Source of the DNA: Mytilus trossulus
Lineage: Eukaryota > Mollusca > Bivalvia > Mytilida > Mytilidae
DNA length: 64,000 nt
Assembly (NCBI RefSeq): GCF_036588685.1
Contig: NC_086373.1
Coordinates: 558,001 to 622,000 of the forward strand
Direction: 5' to 3'
Shown: positions 12,601-24,984 of the stretch, piece after piece
Numbering within the stretch: position 1 is the first letter of the stretch
How the letters are laid out: each line of letters opens with the position of its first letter
Position numbers and translations under genes: made by a program
Notes under the pieces: generated by a model
The model's database searches: none
What the model saw: the letters and a program-made list of their open reading frames with translations, nothing else
What the model was told of the DNA's origin: nothing

Positions 12601-15600
12601 CTATAAATAAGAATGGAAAATTTATTTGATTTACTATAGAATTGAACTGGAATATGTGAACATTAACTACATGTATGATATATGATAAATGATAGAATAA
12701 ATGTAAAATTGCTGTGGATATGTTTTTCATTATAAAATGTGGAATTAGTGGTGAACCTCTCAAACAAGATAAACAAACAAATACAGTGTTCGTTAACAAT
12801 TAACTACCAACAATACCTTCGAAAATATTTTGATAGTCTAATCAATTCTCACTTAGGTATAATTCATATTCTACAAATATCAGCTCATTTGTTTATTTTA
12901 CTGGATCTCATGTTCATCTACACCATGTTTAATATCATCATACTGTGGATTCATTTATTTTGGTGGGTATCAATTTTCTTGGTTTGAGGAAAACCTGTAT
13001 ATTTGTGGATATTTAATTTCGTGGTTTTGACAAAGTCTGCATAAATTCCTTTAGAATATTTGTAATTTGTTGAAAATTGGTATCCAACAAATATCAATGA
13101 ATCCACAGTACCATTTAACTCGTACAAAAGGATATTAATAAACCTGTATCACACCATTTACTGGCTTCATCGTATCTTTTTAACTTTAAACAACATGTAG
13201 CACCTGTTAATATGAAAAAAAGTTCTTCAGTTATTTTATATTTTTGTACATGATTTACTAAAAGTTAACATGATTGCTTAGCTGTATCAAAAATGTCCCA
13301 TTCTCTGTCTACTGTGAAATACAGTGACACAAGGTGTGAGAACTGTTATCTGAAGGGTTACTAACATAAACCCATATTCAGGCATTTTTGTTGGTTGTTT
13401 TTTATTTTAATTTTTGTCCATTGGTTTTCTCTGTTGATTGTATTCCTTTTTGTAATACCAGGGTCTTTTCATAGCTAACAACGGTACGTTCCTCATTGTT
13501 GAATGTCCTACAGTGACCTGTAATTGTTCACAGCTTAGCCTATGGTCTAGGGATAATTGTCTTGCTGGCAATAATATCATATCTCTTCATTTCAATATTC
13601 TATCCAACATAAATTAAAGCAATAATAATACAAAATCATACCCCTTAAAATAGCTTTCATATGATCTGACTGGAATTTTCTGGCAAATATACAGTCATGC
13701 AAGGAAGTTCCATAATTTCCTGAAAATTGGTAAAAAAGGAATCATCAGTTTTATCATTGTTTATCATAATAAAAGCAAACCGTTTGTTATTCAAGTAATA
13801 TTTTATAATGATATCCATAGCCTACTCAAATAAGATATAGCTGTGTTGTTATTTTATACTTGTCAATTGTTGATTTTAGTTTTGCAAAAAGAGTTTTCAG
13901 CATTCAGTACTACCAAAAATCTAAATTTTTTTAAAATATCCTTTCATTGTTCCCATGTTTAGTTTTCTACAGGTTAAGGACTCACTAGCATCTCAAACCT
14001 GCTACTGGGCAAAGGGAGATAACTTTAATTCATTATGTTGGATATCAGATATCGATGTAATGCAGCTGTTGTTTTTTTTAGAGTTTAATGCTTTTGTTTG
14101 GTCAAAAATTCTGATTTTGAGTTTCAAGATCTATGTGAACTTAAAATATTACCTTTGGAAGTAGAACATGTAAACACAATGGCGACTTGAGTCCCATAAC
14201 ACGTTTTAAATGAGGGAATGTATGTAGGTCTGATGTTTTGTATCTGATATCTTAATCAGAATACTGATGTCAAATAAATACATACATTAAATGATAACCT
14301 ATCTCTGAACCAAAGCAATTTCGCAATGACATACTCTATGCATTTCCAAATATTTTAATATTCAATTTTATCAGAATGACAAAATTTTGTTGAGAAGACA
14401 GGAATTTGGAGATAAAAAAGTTTGCGGATAATAAGAGTTTAAAAATGTAATTAAAAAATCCTTCCCATACCTCTATGAAATTGTGCAGCTGCGCGATTTG
14501 TATACAAAACAGCATTCAGCAGTTTATCAGGACATCTCAATTTAATTCCTTCTGTATAATTGTCTATAGCTATATCATATTTCTTCTTTTTAAATTCATG
14601 ATTACCATCCATTTTATATGCTTCTGCTCCAGCTTAAATTATAACACTTATAAACATTAGATAAACTATAATGAATAAACAGCCACAACAGCTATCCTGA
14701 GGGGGGGTCATGATCCCGCAATCCTGGGCTTAAAAACATGAAATCCCGAACTCCCGGGCTTAAAATTACGAAATCCCAAGGTCCCAAAATCTGAAGAAAA
14801 AAATGAATTCCCGCATCCCAAAATCCAGAGCTTAAAAACACCTGATCTTGGGAGTCCGGATAAAGGTCCTATCCCCCCTCTATACTGCAACTATCAAAAG
14901 ATTGACTTAAAAATTATAATTTTATTAAGATGTATTGTATCACCAACAAAACAAACATAAAAACAGTAAACAAAACATTTCTGACATTTCTGATATTACC
15001 TTGACCTATTTAATACTTTTTTTAATTTTGAAGCAAGAACAAAGTTTGTGTCCAACCTAAAGGTGTTGTTCGTTCCTCCAGCATAGCTTAAGCAATAGGT
15101 TGCAATGAATAAATGCACCAAAATACAATCCGTGCATGATCACTTGTAAAAAGGTACTCTCAGAATCTCATTTTATTGTAAACAATCATAATCAGATTGA
15201 TGAATATTTATAAAGTAATCTGGTTTGATGCTTCATGAAATACCTTATTTTATAAGAATAACTATAAATATGACAACATAAGAATTTTTGATATTTTTTC
15301 AGTTAAAAGGTGGAATTGAAATTCTAATTTATAGAGATGATAAATACAATGTACCAGTAACAAACCTGTTGGGTTTTCATCTTCATATTTGAGTTTCATT
15401 AAAGCTTCTAACTCTGGTGTTAATGGTTTACTCCAATCTACTTCTGTCATAAAAGCTGGATGATTTGCTAGTTCCTAAAACAAACATTATAGATAAACTT
15501 ACACATGGCCAATAAGTTCAAATAAAGAAATATAAAGGTTAAGCATGTTTAGTTTTAAACATTTCTTAACTCTTTTTTTATATTTTATATTTTATGTTCA

Positions 15601-18470
15601 AAATGTATTAATTATTGAATTGCTTATATCAGTCGGAAAGCTGACCCCGGTTTGACCCCATTTCTTAAAGCAACAATGGACGTCATGTGATTACCATATA
15701 TGGGCATTTTTTTACCAAAAAAAGGGAAGCCCATTTTTTTGAATTTGTAGCTGTTACAATGAATTAAAACTGATTTGCTTTTAAGTGAACATTCTTGAGT
15801 ATATAAGGAATATTTTCATTAACTCAATTATGGATTTAACTCATTTCTTTCTTTCATAATATGTCTTCAAAGTGTAGGTGTTGACAAAAAAATGTGGTCA
15901 AAAAAAATTTAAATCGTAATTTTCTTTCTTAACTTCTCGGGAAGCTATGCTGAATTTAAATTATGTTATGTAACATAACTTTGACTATGATATGTCAAAT
16001 TTGTGCCAGTTGATATGCACAGATACGCAAATGTGCCAGTTAGAAGTGTCGATATTTCTGACGAAGCGGGGCCGACGGTAATTCACGAGTTACGTCCCTT
16101 TGTTTGACACAATCATGAAAAACTATTGTTATATCAAACACCATAATATGCTGTTATTTACAAGTGGATATTATTAAAAATAATCTCTTATATACATTTT
16201 GATACTATAAACATGTGCCAAAAAATAGAGAAACACATTTTATCACTTTTCAGAACTCAGTCCCAGTGAAATAGGCCCTAGATGTGTCCCTATGTGCCAT
16301 AATAGGGTTAATAATTTAATATTAATTTAATATTCCAAGAGTTAATTTAATATTCATGTTTTGGTAGGTATTTTTACTGCTGCAACCAAATTATTTTAAC
16401 ACAGAAATAAATGTCTACTCAATTTATACAAGGGGTAGTCTAAATGTTCATGAATAATGGATCAAGACAGTATGAAAATGATAAAAAAAACAGGAGTTGA
16501 TTTCCTTTTCATTTCTGACACTTGCAAGTAGGTCCTACCTTTTTCATTTAAACTTAAAAGAGATCATAATGAAAGTATTCTGAATGTAAAATCTTCTGTT
16601 CATTGTTTTAAATAAAAGGAAAATTATTTGCAATCTTTGTATGAACAATCTAAATATATCAATAAATGTTATCTCATTGATTTCATGCAAGTTATAGTTT
16701 TTAAATTAATGAATGGGCTCAAATTATAAAATGACACACTAAACCAATAAATAAATGGTGCTAATCATGAACTTGAAAATGAATAAGATTAAAATAGACT
16801 CAGTAATATTTTTATTTTTCTATTTGAAAAAAAATACAATTAATAACATTAAAAAAACTATGCATTTTTATATTTATGTGAAAGTATTTCAGAGCAGTTT
16901 CTGGGGGCTAAGTGGACAATTATGTTTTAGATCACAAGTCAAAATTAAGTCACACTTCATGTCAGTATGATAAAGCTTTGAATAAGATTGATTAAAATGA
17001 TACTCTGAAAGAGATTGTTTGGGCAGCAACCATTTGTTTTCAGGGAGATGGAACTATGGATTTTTTTCCCCTGACAAGTTGAAAACTTTCTTCTCTTTTC
17101 AATTTTAGCATTTCATTAAATGGCAGCTGAGGGTAAAAGAAACATTTTTTTTCTCAGGGTAAAACAACAAATTATATTACAATCAATACTAAATAGCCAC
17201 CAACCCCTACCCCACCAGAAAATCAAATGGTTTGTTGGCTACCTAAGTTCAAATTTAGGACAATACTTTTTCATTTACTTTTGCAGGATTCCTTAAAATC
17301 ACAAAATGTGTTTTATGTCGGTCATCTAAAGCAGTTAGTGTTGAGCAAAGACAGTATACGATTTACTTACCTTGTTTTAGTTAAGTTATACATTTCACTG
17401 ACTTAGTCTAAAGAGAATATATTAATCCAGTCAAATATTCACAGCTGATCTCGCCATTACTTTTTCAAACAAACATACTAAATATGTGTACATTGACTGT
17501 GTTTAGATGCAAGGTGACATCAATGTGTAAGACCGAAAAACTACAATGTCAAAAAATGTACTTATTTTGGAATTTAGTTAAAACGGGGTTTCCCAAGGGG
17601 TGATAGAACGTTATACTTGATGCTTTTATTTTTATTTTGAAATACGTGTTATTAATTTTTTGTATAGTACATAGTCTTTGTTATTAAATCTATGAAAAAA
17701 AGAGAAAAAAATAATTTTAAACGACGATCAACGGCATTACGGGATCGTTAAAAGACGGCCAATTTGACATGTTTGAGAATTTATTCCTGTTGATAATATA
17801 ATCCATGCTTAACAAATCGAAATAAATATATTACAGACCCTAATGGCTAGTAGGAAACTGAAAAAGGGATAAACTTCCAAATTGGCGCCAAAAAAAATTC
17901 CGCGAAATTAACGCAATTTCAGAATGGCGGGTTTTAATATCAGTTCCATTGTTGTCTTAAGAAAGTAGCAACAACGGTCGTTTCTAAGGGCTTGCTTTCC
18001 GACTGATATCAAATCTACTTGTATTATTTAAAAAAAAATATGTATACATGCTAAAGTAAAAAGGTTAAACTGTGAAAAAAATTACATGTACATAGTCATG
18101 ATAAGTCTAGATCTTAATTGTTTAACTAATTATTCTGTTTAAAGGAACAGGTTTAAAAATTAAAATTTGTTATAACTATTTTATTGAAACAAATTGTATA
18201 CTTATTTTAACTCTTTACAGTTATTCTTTCTAAGAAAATAAGTTGTATTTTGCACACCCGTAATCTCTGTGCAACAATTATAATACAATGCATTGACTTA
18301 ACTAAGATCTGACATACTTCTATATTTAAGTCACTCTCTTTTTCTCCTTCAGTCTCATTTTTCTCCTTTTGTTTGGCTATACAATCTGCCACATACTCTT
18401 CTAATTCATCATCTAATTTCTTTGCCAATTCTGCTCTTTCCTCATTTGTCCATACTTTTTTCTTTGGCAT
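6689..18470 (-). CDS. TTC4: Tetratricopeptide repeat protein 4 (Hsp90 co-chaperone; Cns1/Dpit47 orthologue), 11 coding exons
   Basis: Coding exons on the minus strand: 18470-18318, 15474-15366, 14632-14471, 13719-13642, 13203-13144, 11466-11414, 9723-9637, 9383-9181, 8101-8011, 7723-7641, 6788-6689. All have AG acceptors and GT donors, phases match, and the sum is 1179 nt, giving 392 aa (human TTC4 is 387). The start MPKKKVW...EERAELAKKLDDELE resembles the N-terminus of fly Dpit47. TPR-like helices span about residues 88-190 (GNHEFKKKKYDIAIDNYTEG, LYTNRAAAQF). A charged helix follows at about 205-234, then the C-terminal wheel domain (NPSGAKV, LNWPVLFMYPEH, VYFEDRENEV). The family feeds clients to Hsp90/Hsp70 in cytosol and nucleus. 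The ATG exon opens with an acceptor (TTTTACAG ending 18474), so a non-coding leader exon lies upstream. The weakest boundary is the 53-bp exon 6, whose acceptor has a poor pyrimidine tract. Confidence 0.93.
8488..8704 (+). repeat. Dispersed repeat of the 'ATGGGGCAT' family, in the TTC4 exon 9-8 intron
   Basis: Same motif order as 2560-2842: AAGAATGTGTCCATAGTACA, TCATTTTCTATGTTCAGTGG, ...GTGGGGCATAAAAT. Shorter internally. A 97-codon open frame crossing its start is accidental. Confidence 0.65.
9890..10020 (+). repeat. Fragment of the common mussel-type repeat ending in ACCACATCTTCTTTTT
   Basis: The phrases ATGGGCTTTGCTCATTGTTG, GATAGTTGTCTCACTGGCAA and CATACCACATCTTC recur at 34370-34490 and, inverted, at 46490-46620, 50640-50760 and 51700-51840. 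It is a terminal fragment of that family. Confidence 0.7.
10126..10956 (+). repeat. 40-bp minisatellite, about 21 copies, in a TTC4 intron
   Basis: The unit contains GAGTACCCAGCGAGAGTCAC followed by TGACCTTTAGTAGGAAAACT. The first three units are shorter variants with GGAAGTTG in place of TAGTAGGAAAACT. Units are nearly identical; single variants (GTGGGAAAA, GGAAAGCTG, a four-base-shorter unit near 10410) recur in neighbours, as expected from unequal exchange. It lies between TTC4 exons 6 and 7. The two short open frames at its left end are repeat artefacts. Confidence 0.93.
11783..12377. mobile_element. 595-bp MITE with ~23-bp terminal inverted repeats and TA target duplication
   Basis: The left end is GAGTGGGGTGCTCATTTTCGCC; the right end, read in reverse complement, is GAGTGGGGTGCCCATATTCGCC (two mismatches). 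TA flanks both sides (11781-11782 and 12378-12379). TA duplications are typical of Tc1/mariner-type elements, but no transposase is encoded. A second copy lies at 37180-37772. It sits in the TTC4 exon 6-5 intron. The 90-codon open frame inside is not conserved in frame in the second copy. Confidence 0.85.
12941..13110. mobile_element. 170-bp MITE with 15-bp terminal inverted repeats, next to TTC4 exon 5
   Basis: Ends are TACTGTGGATTCATT and AATGAATCCACAGTA, perfect inverted repeats; the terminal TA may be the target duplication. The interior has GTGG-ATTT-TGG-type short repeats. It ends only 34 bp from the 5' splice site of TTC4 exon 5 (13144). Confidence 0.75.
14701..14879. mobile_element. 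179-bp MITE with CCCGGGCTTAAAA internal repeats, copy 1
   Basis: Ends are GGGGGGG and CCCCCCT. The flanks CTATCCTGA (14692-14700) and CTATACTGC (14880-14888) match at 7 of 9 positions, a decayed 9-bp target duplication. The interior repeats AAATCCCGAACTCCCGGGCT-like units. A second copy with a perfect 9-bp duplication is at 36277-36439. It lies in the intron between TTC4 exons 3 and 2. Confidence 0.75.
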
Positions 18471-18479
18471 TTCCTGTAA

Positions 18480-21290
18480 AATAAAATAAAAGATATATTC
18501 ATATATACTTCATTGTACTTGACTCATATGAAAAGAGAAACTGGTGAAAAGTAATGTTTATTCAATTCTGAATCCAATGCATGCATGTATTTTTCATTAA
18601 TAAACTCTTCGGTGCACGATTTTATCATTTTTTACAAAAACATGTCGTATAATTGTTAATTTTTATTTGTCCTGTCTGTTATCATGGTTATGATGTGAAA
18701 ATATGGCAGCTGATTAATTGCCATGTTTTGAAGCTGTAGTTTCACCTTATAGTTAACAATCAACGAAGAAAGCATGGGTATTGAGCATATGTATAACATG
18801 TACAATCAGATAATAGTTTATTCCAATGACAGATCATGCGTATTGCATTCACCAGATTTTTACGAGAAGGGTCACACTAAGGTCTTTTGCATAAAGAAAA
18901 TATCTTGGCGAATTGATTCCTGGAAGCAAGCAATTAAAAAAAAAAAATTTCTTCGAAATGTGGAAAAATTAAAGAATTGTCATCATAAAAAAGTTTTTGT
19001 ACATAATTTTATAATATAAACTATCCATTTAGTTATAAAAAAATTATGCATCATTTTTTTTAATTTTCAGATTCATATGACTTTTAAAGGTGAATTGGTG
19101 TGAGTCAGTGACACTAAAATTATTTGACTAAGTTTTCACTCATTTTTCTCACTCTTTCAGCAGTGTGTGTGTCACCTACTAGGGAACAGACTTTTTGAAA
19201 TTATTTTAATCCAGATATGTTCAAGTAAAAGAATCATAGACAAATATTGGTCATTGTTTATTTGACATGTCTCCCAGTATGACATCGTTTAACTTTTTCT
19301 ATAAATCAGACATGTGATATGGAGCAAATAATGTTCCAATGATCTTTTAATCTGCAACAATCTTTAAATTGCTCTTACAAATTCAAGAAGATAACAAATT
19401 TTTAAATATACATAAATATGTTTTAAAGTTTAAAGAAATTTATAAAAGACAACACTCAGTACATGTTTGCATAGTTTATACAGATTCTGATTATATTAGG
19501 CAATATAATAGTTTTACTTGATTATTCATATGAGTAAAAGAATAAAATGGTTTACAATTCTATGTAGTAACTATTCATCAGGCTGAGCAGAGGCTATGTC
19601 TCATGCTGGGTATGAAGTATTTACGTCAAAGTTAATACAAATTTCTAGACCCTACTCTTCCTATCATGATTTTTTTCATATATGGTGACAGCTTACAGGA
19701 AAGCTATTGAGATCCAAGTGTTGACTTAAAATCGTCTGTTTGAAATTTTATGGCCAATTTAAAGAGTTAGTTGACCGTTATCATGGTTATCTTGTTTATG
19801 AATTGCCTATTTCACAGATGAACACAAAGATCAGTATCATAATTATGTTTCCATTATTCAGTAATTTACATCCATCATGTTCATGATGATCTCTTTTCCT
19901 CAGATGCGACCTACTGAAATGGACTTTTCAATGGGTTTGCTCGGACACAATATGATGTGGTGCAAGTTTGCCTACCCTTTTCAGAGAACCTGAAACCACC
20001 CTCTGTTTTTGGAGGGGTTCACTGTTTGTGTTGCTCAATCTTTAGTTAAATTCTCCCTCGCCCTGCTCGTCCGAATTTAAAGTATTTCTACTCTAAATTC
20101 AATTAGGCTTTAAACAAAACAAACACAGAAATAGAGTTAGTTGCTCGCAGTAACATTATTATCTTCTCTTGCGATACAAATTTTATTTCACTCTATAATA
20201 CAAGTTTCTTCGATACAAACAACATAATATAAATACATGTAATAAACATAGCAGCCATTAATGTGACTAACTTCGTACTATACGACCTAACTGCGAGCAC
20301 CTTCGATACTAATACATTTAAATGCCAAACTTTATATAGTACCCCACCCGTAGAAACCGCCAAAACTTTTCGCGTGCTTTGTACACGTAACATCAGACTT
20401 TATAAATAGTAAATACTCCTGCAGAACTAGTTCTAAAACTAGTTACACTAATTCCCATCTATATATAATAACTACAAATACCTAAAGGGAAAACCCCAAT
20501 TTCAAACGAAATGAAATATATTTCTATGTTGTTTTTTTTTGTACTCTTTTTTTGTTTTTAAATTATTTTGTATTCGCCATGACAATTTAGACTGATGAGT
20601 TTTTAGTCCTATATACACCTAATCGCTATTTATTGCATTCCGGAAACGTTCTAAAATTACACAACTTTTTCATCCAGTTGAAGCTATCTGGGACCCGGTT
20701 TAAACAATGCACCATGCATGGTACTTTTTAATGAGACCTGTTTAAACTACCATAAGTATTTCAAACAAATATTTTTTCACTTCAATTTTAATTTCGAAAA
20801 AAGTGGATCATACTCTATCAAAGTTTGTTCTCCCTCAGCTCACTACTGATGGCCTCTATCATAGGCGGCGTGACCCAAACAGGAAGTTGTGTAAATGACT
20901 GTTTTTCCCAGATTAGACTAAAAAGTGATAAGGTGCATTACTCTGACAGCTATAAGTTTTTTGCCATGGCCCCAGATTGTCTGGCAAAACAGCCGTTGGA
21001 CGTCAGAGTAATCTCGGACCACCATTTTGGACGACGGGCAAGTATCCGCTTTTTAATATGGGATGAGCACTGACGTCCAATGACCCAAACTTGACTGTCA
21101 AAACAGCCGTTGGACGTCAGAGTAATCTTGGACTAATATATATTATAAGTTTGGAAACACTTTTGAAATCCGATTTTGGTCTTTATCATCCCTTCTTCTT
21201 CTTCTGTACATGTATGTATTATACTTTCATTAAGGAACACCAAGAATTTCTTGTAAGTTGTGGCACTTTAAACATATATACACTATATAT
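18480..21290. other. Intergenic region 5' of TTC4, no gene recognised
   Basis: The TTC4 promoter and its leader exon should lie somewhere here. No TATA box or leader exon can be assigned with confidence. Near the right end, a 37-bp phrase containing CAGCCGTTGGACGTCAGAGT occurs twice, 114 bp apart (about 20982 and 21096). Open frames of 60-90 codons here lack family resemblance and splice support. Confidence 0.4.
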
Positions 21291-21294
21291 ACTA

Positions 21295-21712
21295 CTTCAG
21301 TGCTCGTCCCATAAGTTTGTTTTCAAAGACTATAGACGTACTAGTAGTGTCACCTCCATGTAGTCCAAAGAAAAAAATTATAATAGCCTTTCAAAACGTC
21401 ATAATTATTTGGACTAACCTCCATGATGAAGGACCTTGGATGGAAACCTCTTGTGGAACAAAGAAGAGAACAACGACTGGGACTGCTGTATAAAATAGTG
21501 AACGACCTGGTAGCCATCCTATCGAATTTAATACTATACCATCCAGAACTTCTAACGTCAAACAAATAAAACTTTTATCAGCAAATACTGACATTTATAT
21601 AAAACATTCTTTTTTTCCACAAACTATTGCTGATTGGAACTTACTATCAAATGCTGCCGTGAACTGTAAAACTGTGGAAAGTTTTAAGGCAGTTGTATCG
21701 CGCGACTAGATA
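21295..21712 (+). mobile_element. LINE reverse-transcriptase C-terminal remnant, interrupted and frameshifted
   Basis: On the plus strand the peptide pieces HKFVFKDYRRTSSVTSM, MKDLGWKPLVEQRREQRLG, LYKIVNDLVAIL and, after a stop and frameshift near 21566, HSFFPQTIADWNLLS then VESFKAVVSRD and a TAG stop (21707-21709) follow the order seen at the C-terminus of many LINE reverse transcriptases. The frame is broken once by a 56-bp insertion (separate entry) and once by the TAA/frameshift. It is 5' truncated near 21290 and clearly inactive. A related tail is on the minus strand at 39565-39850. Confidence 0.8.
21361..21416. mobile_element. 56-bp mini-MITE with 9-bp target duplication inside the LINE remnant
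   Basis: The insert begins TAGTCCAAA and ends TTTGGACTA, perfect 9-bp inverted ends. It is flanked by identical 9-bp copies of ACCTCCATG (21352-21360 and 21417-21425). Taking out the insert and one duplication copy makes the LINE reading frame continuous across the site (VTSM then MKDLGW), which independently confirms the boundaries. Confidence 0.85.
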
Positions 21713-22170
21713 CATCAGTGGCGCACACACATTTCCTGGATAAGTTTTACTCAGTATTTTGAGTTCATTTCCAGTACTATACAGATACAATTACAGATAC
21801 TTTTTACCTACTGTGAGAAATCACAAATCGCTTCATTTTCTAAACATATTTTATCTAGACTGAATTTTTGGGGCTTAGAAGTAAAACTTACAAACGAAGA
21901 GATGAAAGAGTATCGATGAAAACAATAATATGAAAAACGTGATTTTTTGACAGGAAGCAAAGAAGCGAACACTAAATACCGGCTGTTTAACGTAACGGAC
22001 ATGCATATTCCGTATTCAGTGATAATACAAGTAATAGCTTTTCAAAAAACCTTGCCGTTTTAAAGCTTATAATTGACAATGTATTTTTTTATTTGTATTA
22101 TTATCCATTCAAAAGATTTATTCTCTGTATATTAATTGTATTTTGGGAAAATAAAAGTGGAACATTATTC

Positions 22171-24500
22171 AAACTAGAGGCTCCAAAGAGCCTGTGTCGC
22201 TCACCTTGGTCTATGTGAATATTAAACAAAGGAAGCAGATGGATTCATGACAAAATTGTGTTTTGGTGATGGTGATGTGTTTGTAAATCTTACTTTACTA
22301 GTCTTGCTGCTTACATTTATCTCTATCTATAATGAACTTGGCCCAGTAGTTTCAGTGGAAAATGTTAATAAAAATTTACAAATTTTATGAAAATTGTTAA
22401 AAATTGACTATAAAGGACAATAACTCCTTAGGGGGTCAATTGACAATTTCGGTCATGTTGACTTATTTGTAAATCTTACTTTGCTGAACATAATTGCTGT
22501 TTACAGTTTATCTCTATCTATAATAAAATTTAAGATAATAACCAAAAACAGCAAAATTTCCTTAAAATTACCGATTCAGGGGCAGCAACCCAACAACGGG
22601 TTGTCAGATTCATCTGAAAATTATAGGGCAGATAGATCTTGATCTGAGTAATAATTTTACCCCGTGTTGGATTTGCTCTAAATGCTTTGGTTTTTGAGTT
22701 ATAAGCCAAAAACTGCATTTTACCCCTATGTTCTATTTTTAGCTGTGGCGGCCATCTTGATTTGAAAGTCGGGTCACCGGGCACATTTTTAAAACAAGAT
22801 ACCCCAAAGATGATGATTGCCAAGTCTGGATTAATTTGGCCCAGTAGTTTCAGAGGAGAAGATTTTTGTAAAAGATAACTAAGATTTACGAAAAATGGTT
22901 AAAAATTGACTATAAAGGGCAATAACTCCTAAACGGGTCAACTGACCATTTCGGTCATGTTGACTTATTTGTAAATCCTACTTTACTAAACATTATTGCT
23001 GTTTACAGTTTATCTCTATCTATAATAATATTCAAGATAATAACCAAAAACTGCAAAATTTCCACAAAATTACCAATTCAGGGGCAGCAACCCAACAACG
23101 GGTTGACCGATTCATCTGAAAATTTCAGGGCAGATAGATCTTGACCTGATAAACATTTTTACCCTTGTCAGATTTCCTCTAAATGCTTTGGTTTTTGAGT
23201 TATAAGCCAAAAACTGCATTTTACCCCTATGTTCTATTTTTTGCCGTGGCGGCCATCTTGGTTGGTTGACAGGGTCACGCCACACATTTATTAAACTAGA
23301 TACCCCAATGATGATTGTGGCCAAGTTTGGTTCAATTTGGCCCAGTAGTTTCAGAGGAGAAGATTTTTGTAAAAGATAACTAAGATTTACGAAAAATGGT
23401 TAAAAATTGACTATAAAGGGCAATAACTCCTAAACGGGTCAACTGACCATTTCGGTCATGTTGACTTATTTGTAAATCCTACTTTATTAACATTATTGCT
23501 GTTTACAGTTTATCTCTATCTATAATAATATTCAAGATAATAACCAAAAACTGCAAAATTTCCACAAAATTACCAATTCAGGGGCAGCAACCCAACAACG
23601 GGTTGACCGATTCATCTGAAAATTTCAGGGCAGATAGATTTTGACCTGATAAACATTTTTACCCCAGTCAGATTTCCTCTAAATGCTTTGGTTTTTGAGT
23701 TATAAGCCAAAAACTGCAGTTTACCCCTATGTTCTATTTTTAGCCGTGGCTGCCATCTTGGTTGGTTGACTGGGTCACGCCACACATTTTTAAACTAGAT
23801 ACCCCAATGATGATTGTGGCCAAGTTTGGATTAATTTGGCCAAATAGTTTCAAAGGAGAAGATTTTTGTAAAAGATTACTTTAATTTACGAAAAATGGTT
23901 AAAAATTGACTATAAAGGGCAATAACTCCTAAACGGGTCAACTGACCATTTTGGTCATGTTGACTTATTTGTAGATCTTACTTTGCTGAACATTATTGCT
24001 GTTTACAGTTTATCTCTATCTATAATAATATTCAAGATAATAACCAAAAACTGCAAAATTTCCACAAAATTACCAATTCAGGGGCAGCAACCCAACAACG
24101 GGTTGACCGATTCATCTGAAAATTTCAGGGCAGATAGATCTTGCCCTGATAAACATTTTTACCTCATGTCAGATTTCCTCTAAATGCTTTGGTTTTTGAG
24201 TTATAAGCCAAAAACTGCATTTTACCCCTATGTTCTATTTTTAGCCATGGCGGCCATCTTGGTTAGTTGGCCGGGTCACCGGACACATTTTTTAAACTAG
24301 ATACCCCAATAATGATAGTGGCCAAGTTTGGTTTAATTTGGCCCAGTAGTTTCAGAGGAGAAGATTTTTGTAAAAGTTAACAACGACGACGGACGACGGA
24401 CGACGGACGACGGACGACAGACGACGGACGACGGACGACGACGGACGCCGGACGCAAAGTGATGGGAAAAGCTCACTTGGCCCTTCGGGCCAGGTGAGCT
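22171..24500 (+). repeat. Composite dispersed repeat: about four ~500-bp units with hairpin ends
   Basis: The phrase GTCATGTTGACTTATTTGTA recurs at about 22452, 22955, 23455 and 23954, a period of about 500 bp. Units share TGCTGTTTACAGTTTATCTC, GGGGCAGCAACCCAACAACG and TCAGAGGAGAAGATTTTTGT. The left end has a small hairpin (AGGCTCCAAAGAGCCT) followed by GCTCACCTTGG; the right end has a GACGGACGAC microsatellite and the hairpin GGCCCTTCGGGCC before AGGTGAGCT, so the ends carry inverted GCTCACCT. Open frames of 60-97 codons inside are not conserved across units. Non-coding dispersed element; mechanism of spread unknown. Confidence 0.85.
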
Positions 24501-24984
24501 AAAAAGTAGAGGCGTTTGTGGAGTGGACCCCCCTTTTTGTTATTTTATATTTTATTTGATATTTGTCTTTTCTAGTCGATTTAACTAAATCAGTAAAAAA
24601 AATCTCCTATATCCTTATCTTTCACAATTCCCCTTTATTGTGAAAAATGGTTTGACTGTTTCAAAACTCACACAATTTGACCCACCCAAGCAACATTCTA
24701 AAGATACTGTGTATACTTTTATTAATTTTCTCTTTTATTTAGTTCCCAAATTTCGTTGTTTTCTAAATTTCTCCAAGTTTTGGTCACTCCAAAATTTCTT
24801 AAAAAATAGGCATTTGTTTTTCAGATCTTTTGTCCACTCTTTAGTAGTTCTTTTATAATTATACAATATACAGTACAGGCACTGATCATGTTTGTTTGAA
24901 AGGGTTCACAAGTTGAATGATTCATTAAATATAAATATATAGTTTTTATGGTTTAATATATTTCTCAGATACTAGTAGCAATAT

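Noticed and set aside
14708-14890. Gly/Ser-rich 60-codon frame
   Set aside because: It translates the internal repeats of the CCCGGGCTTAAAA MITE.
18774-19019. 81-codon plus-strand frame upstream of TTC4
   Set aside because: No family resemblance, A-rich lysine runs and no splice context; looks like composition noise.
20825-21073. 82-codon plus-strand frame next to the LINE remnant
   Set aside because: It does not resemble a reverse-transcriptase segment and spans a short duplicated phrase; not supported.
22530-24183. Several 66-97-codon frames in the 500-bp repeat
   Set aside because: Homologous units do not keep the same frame open, so they are not coding.
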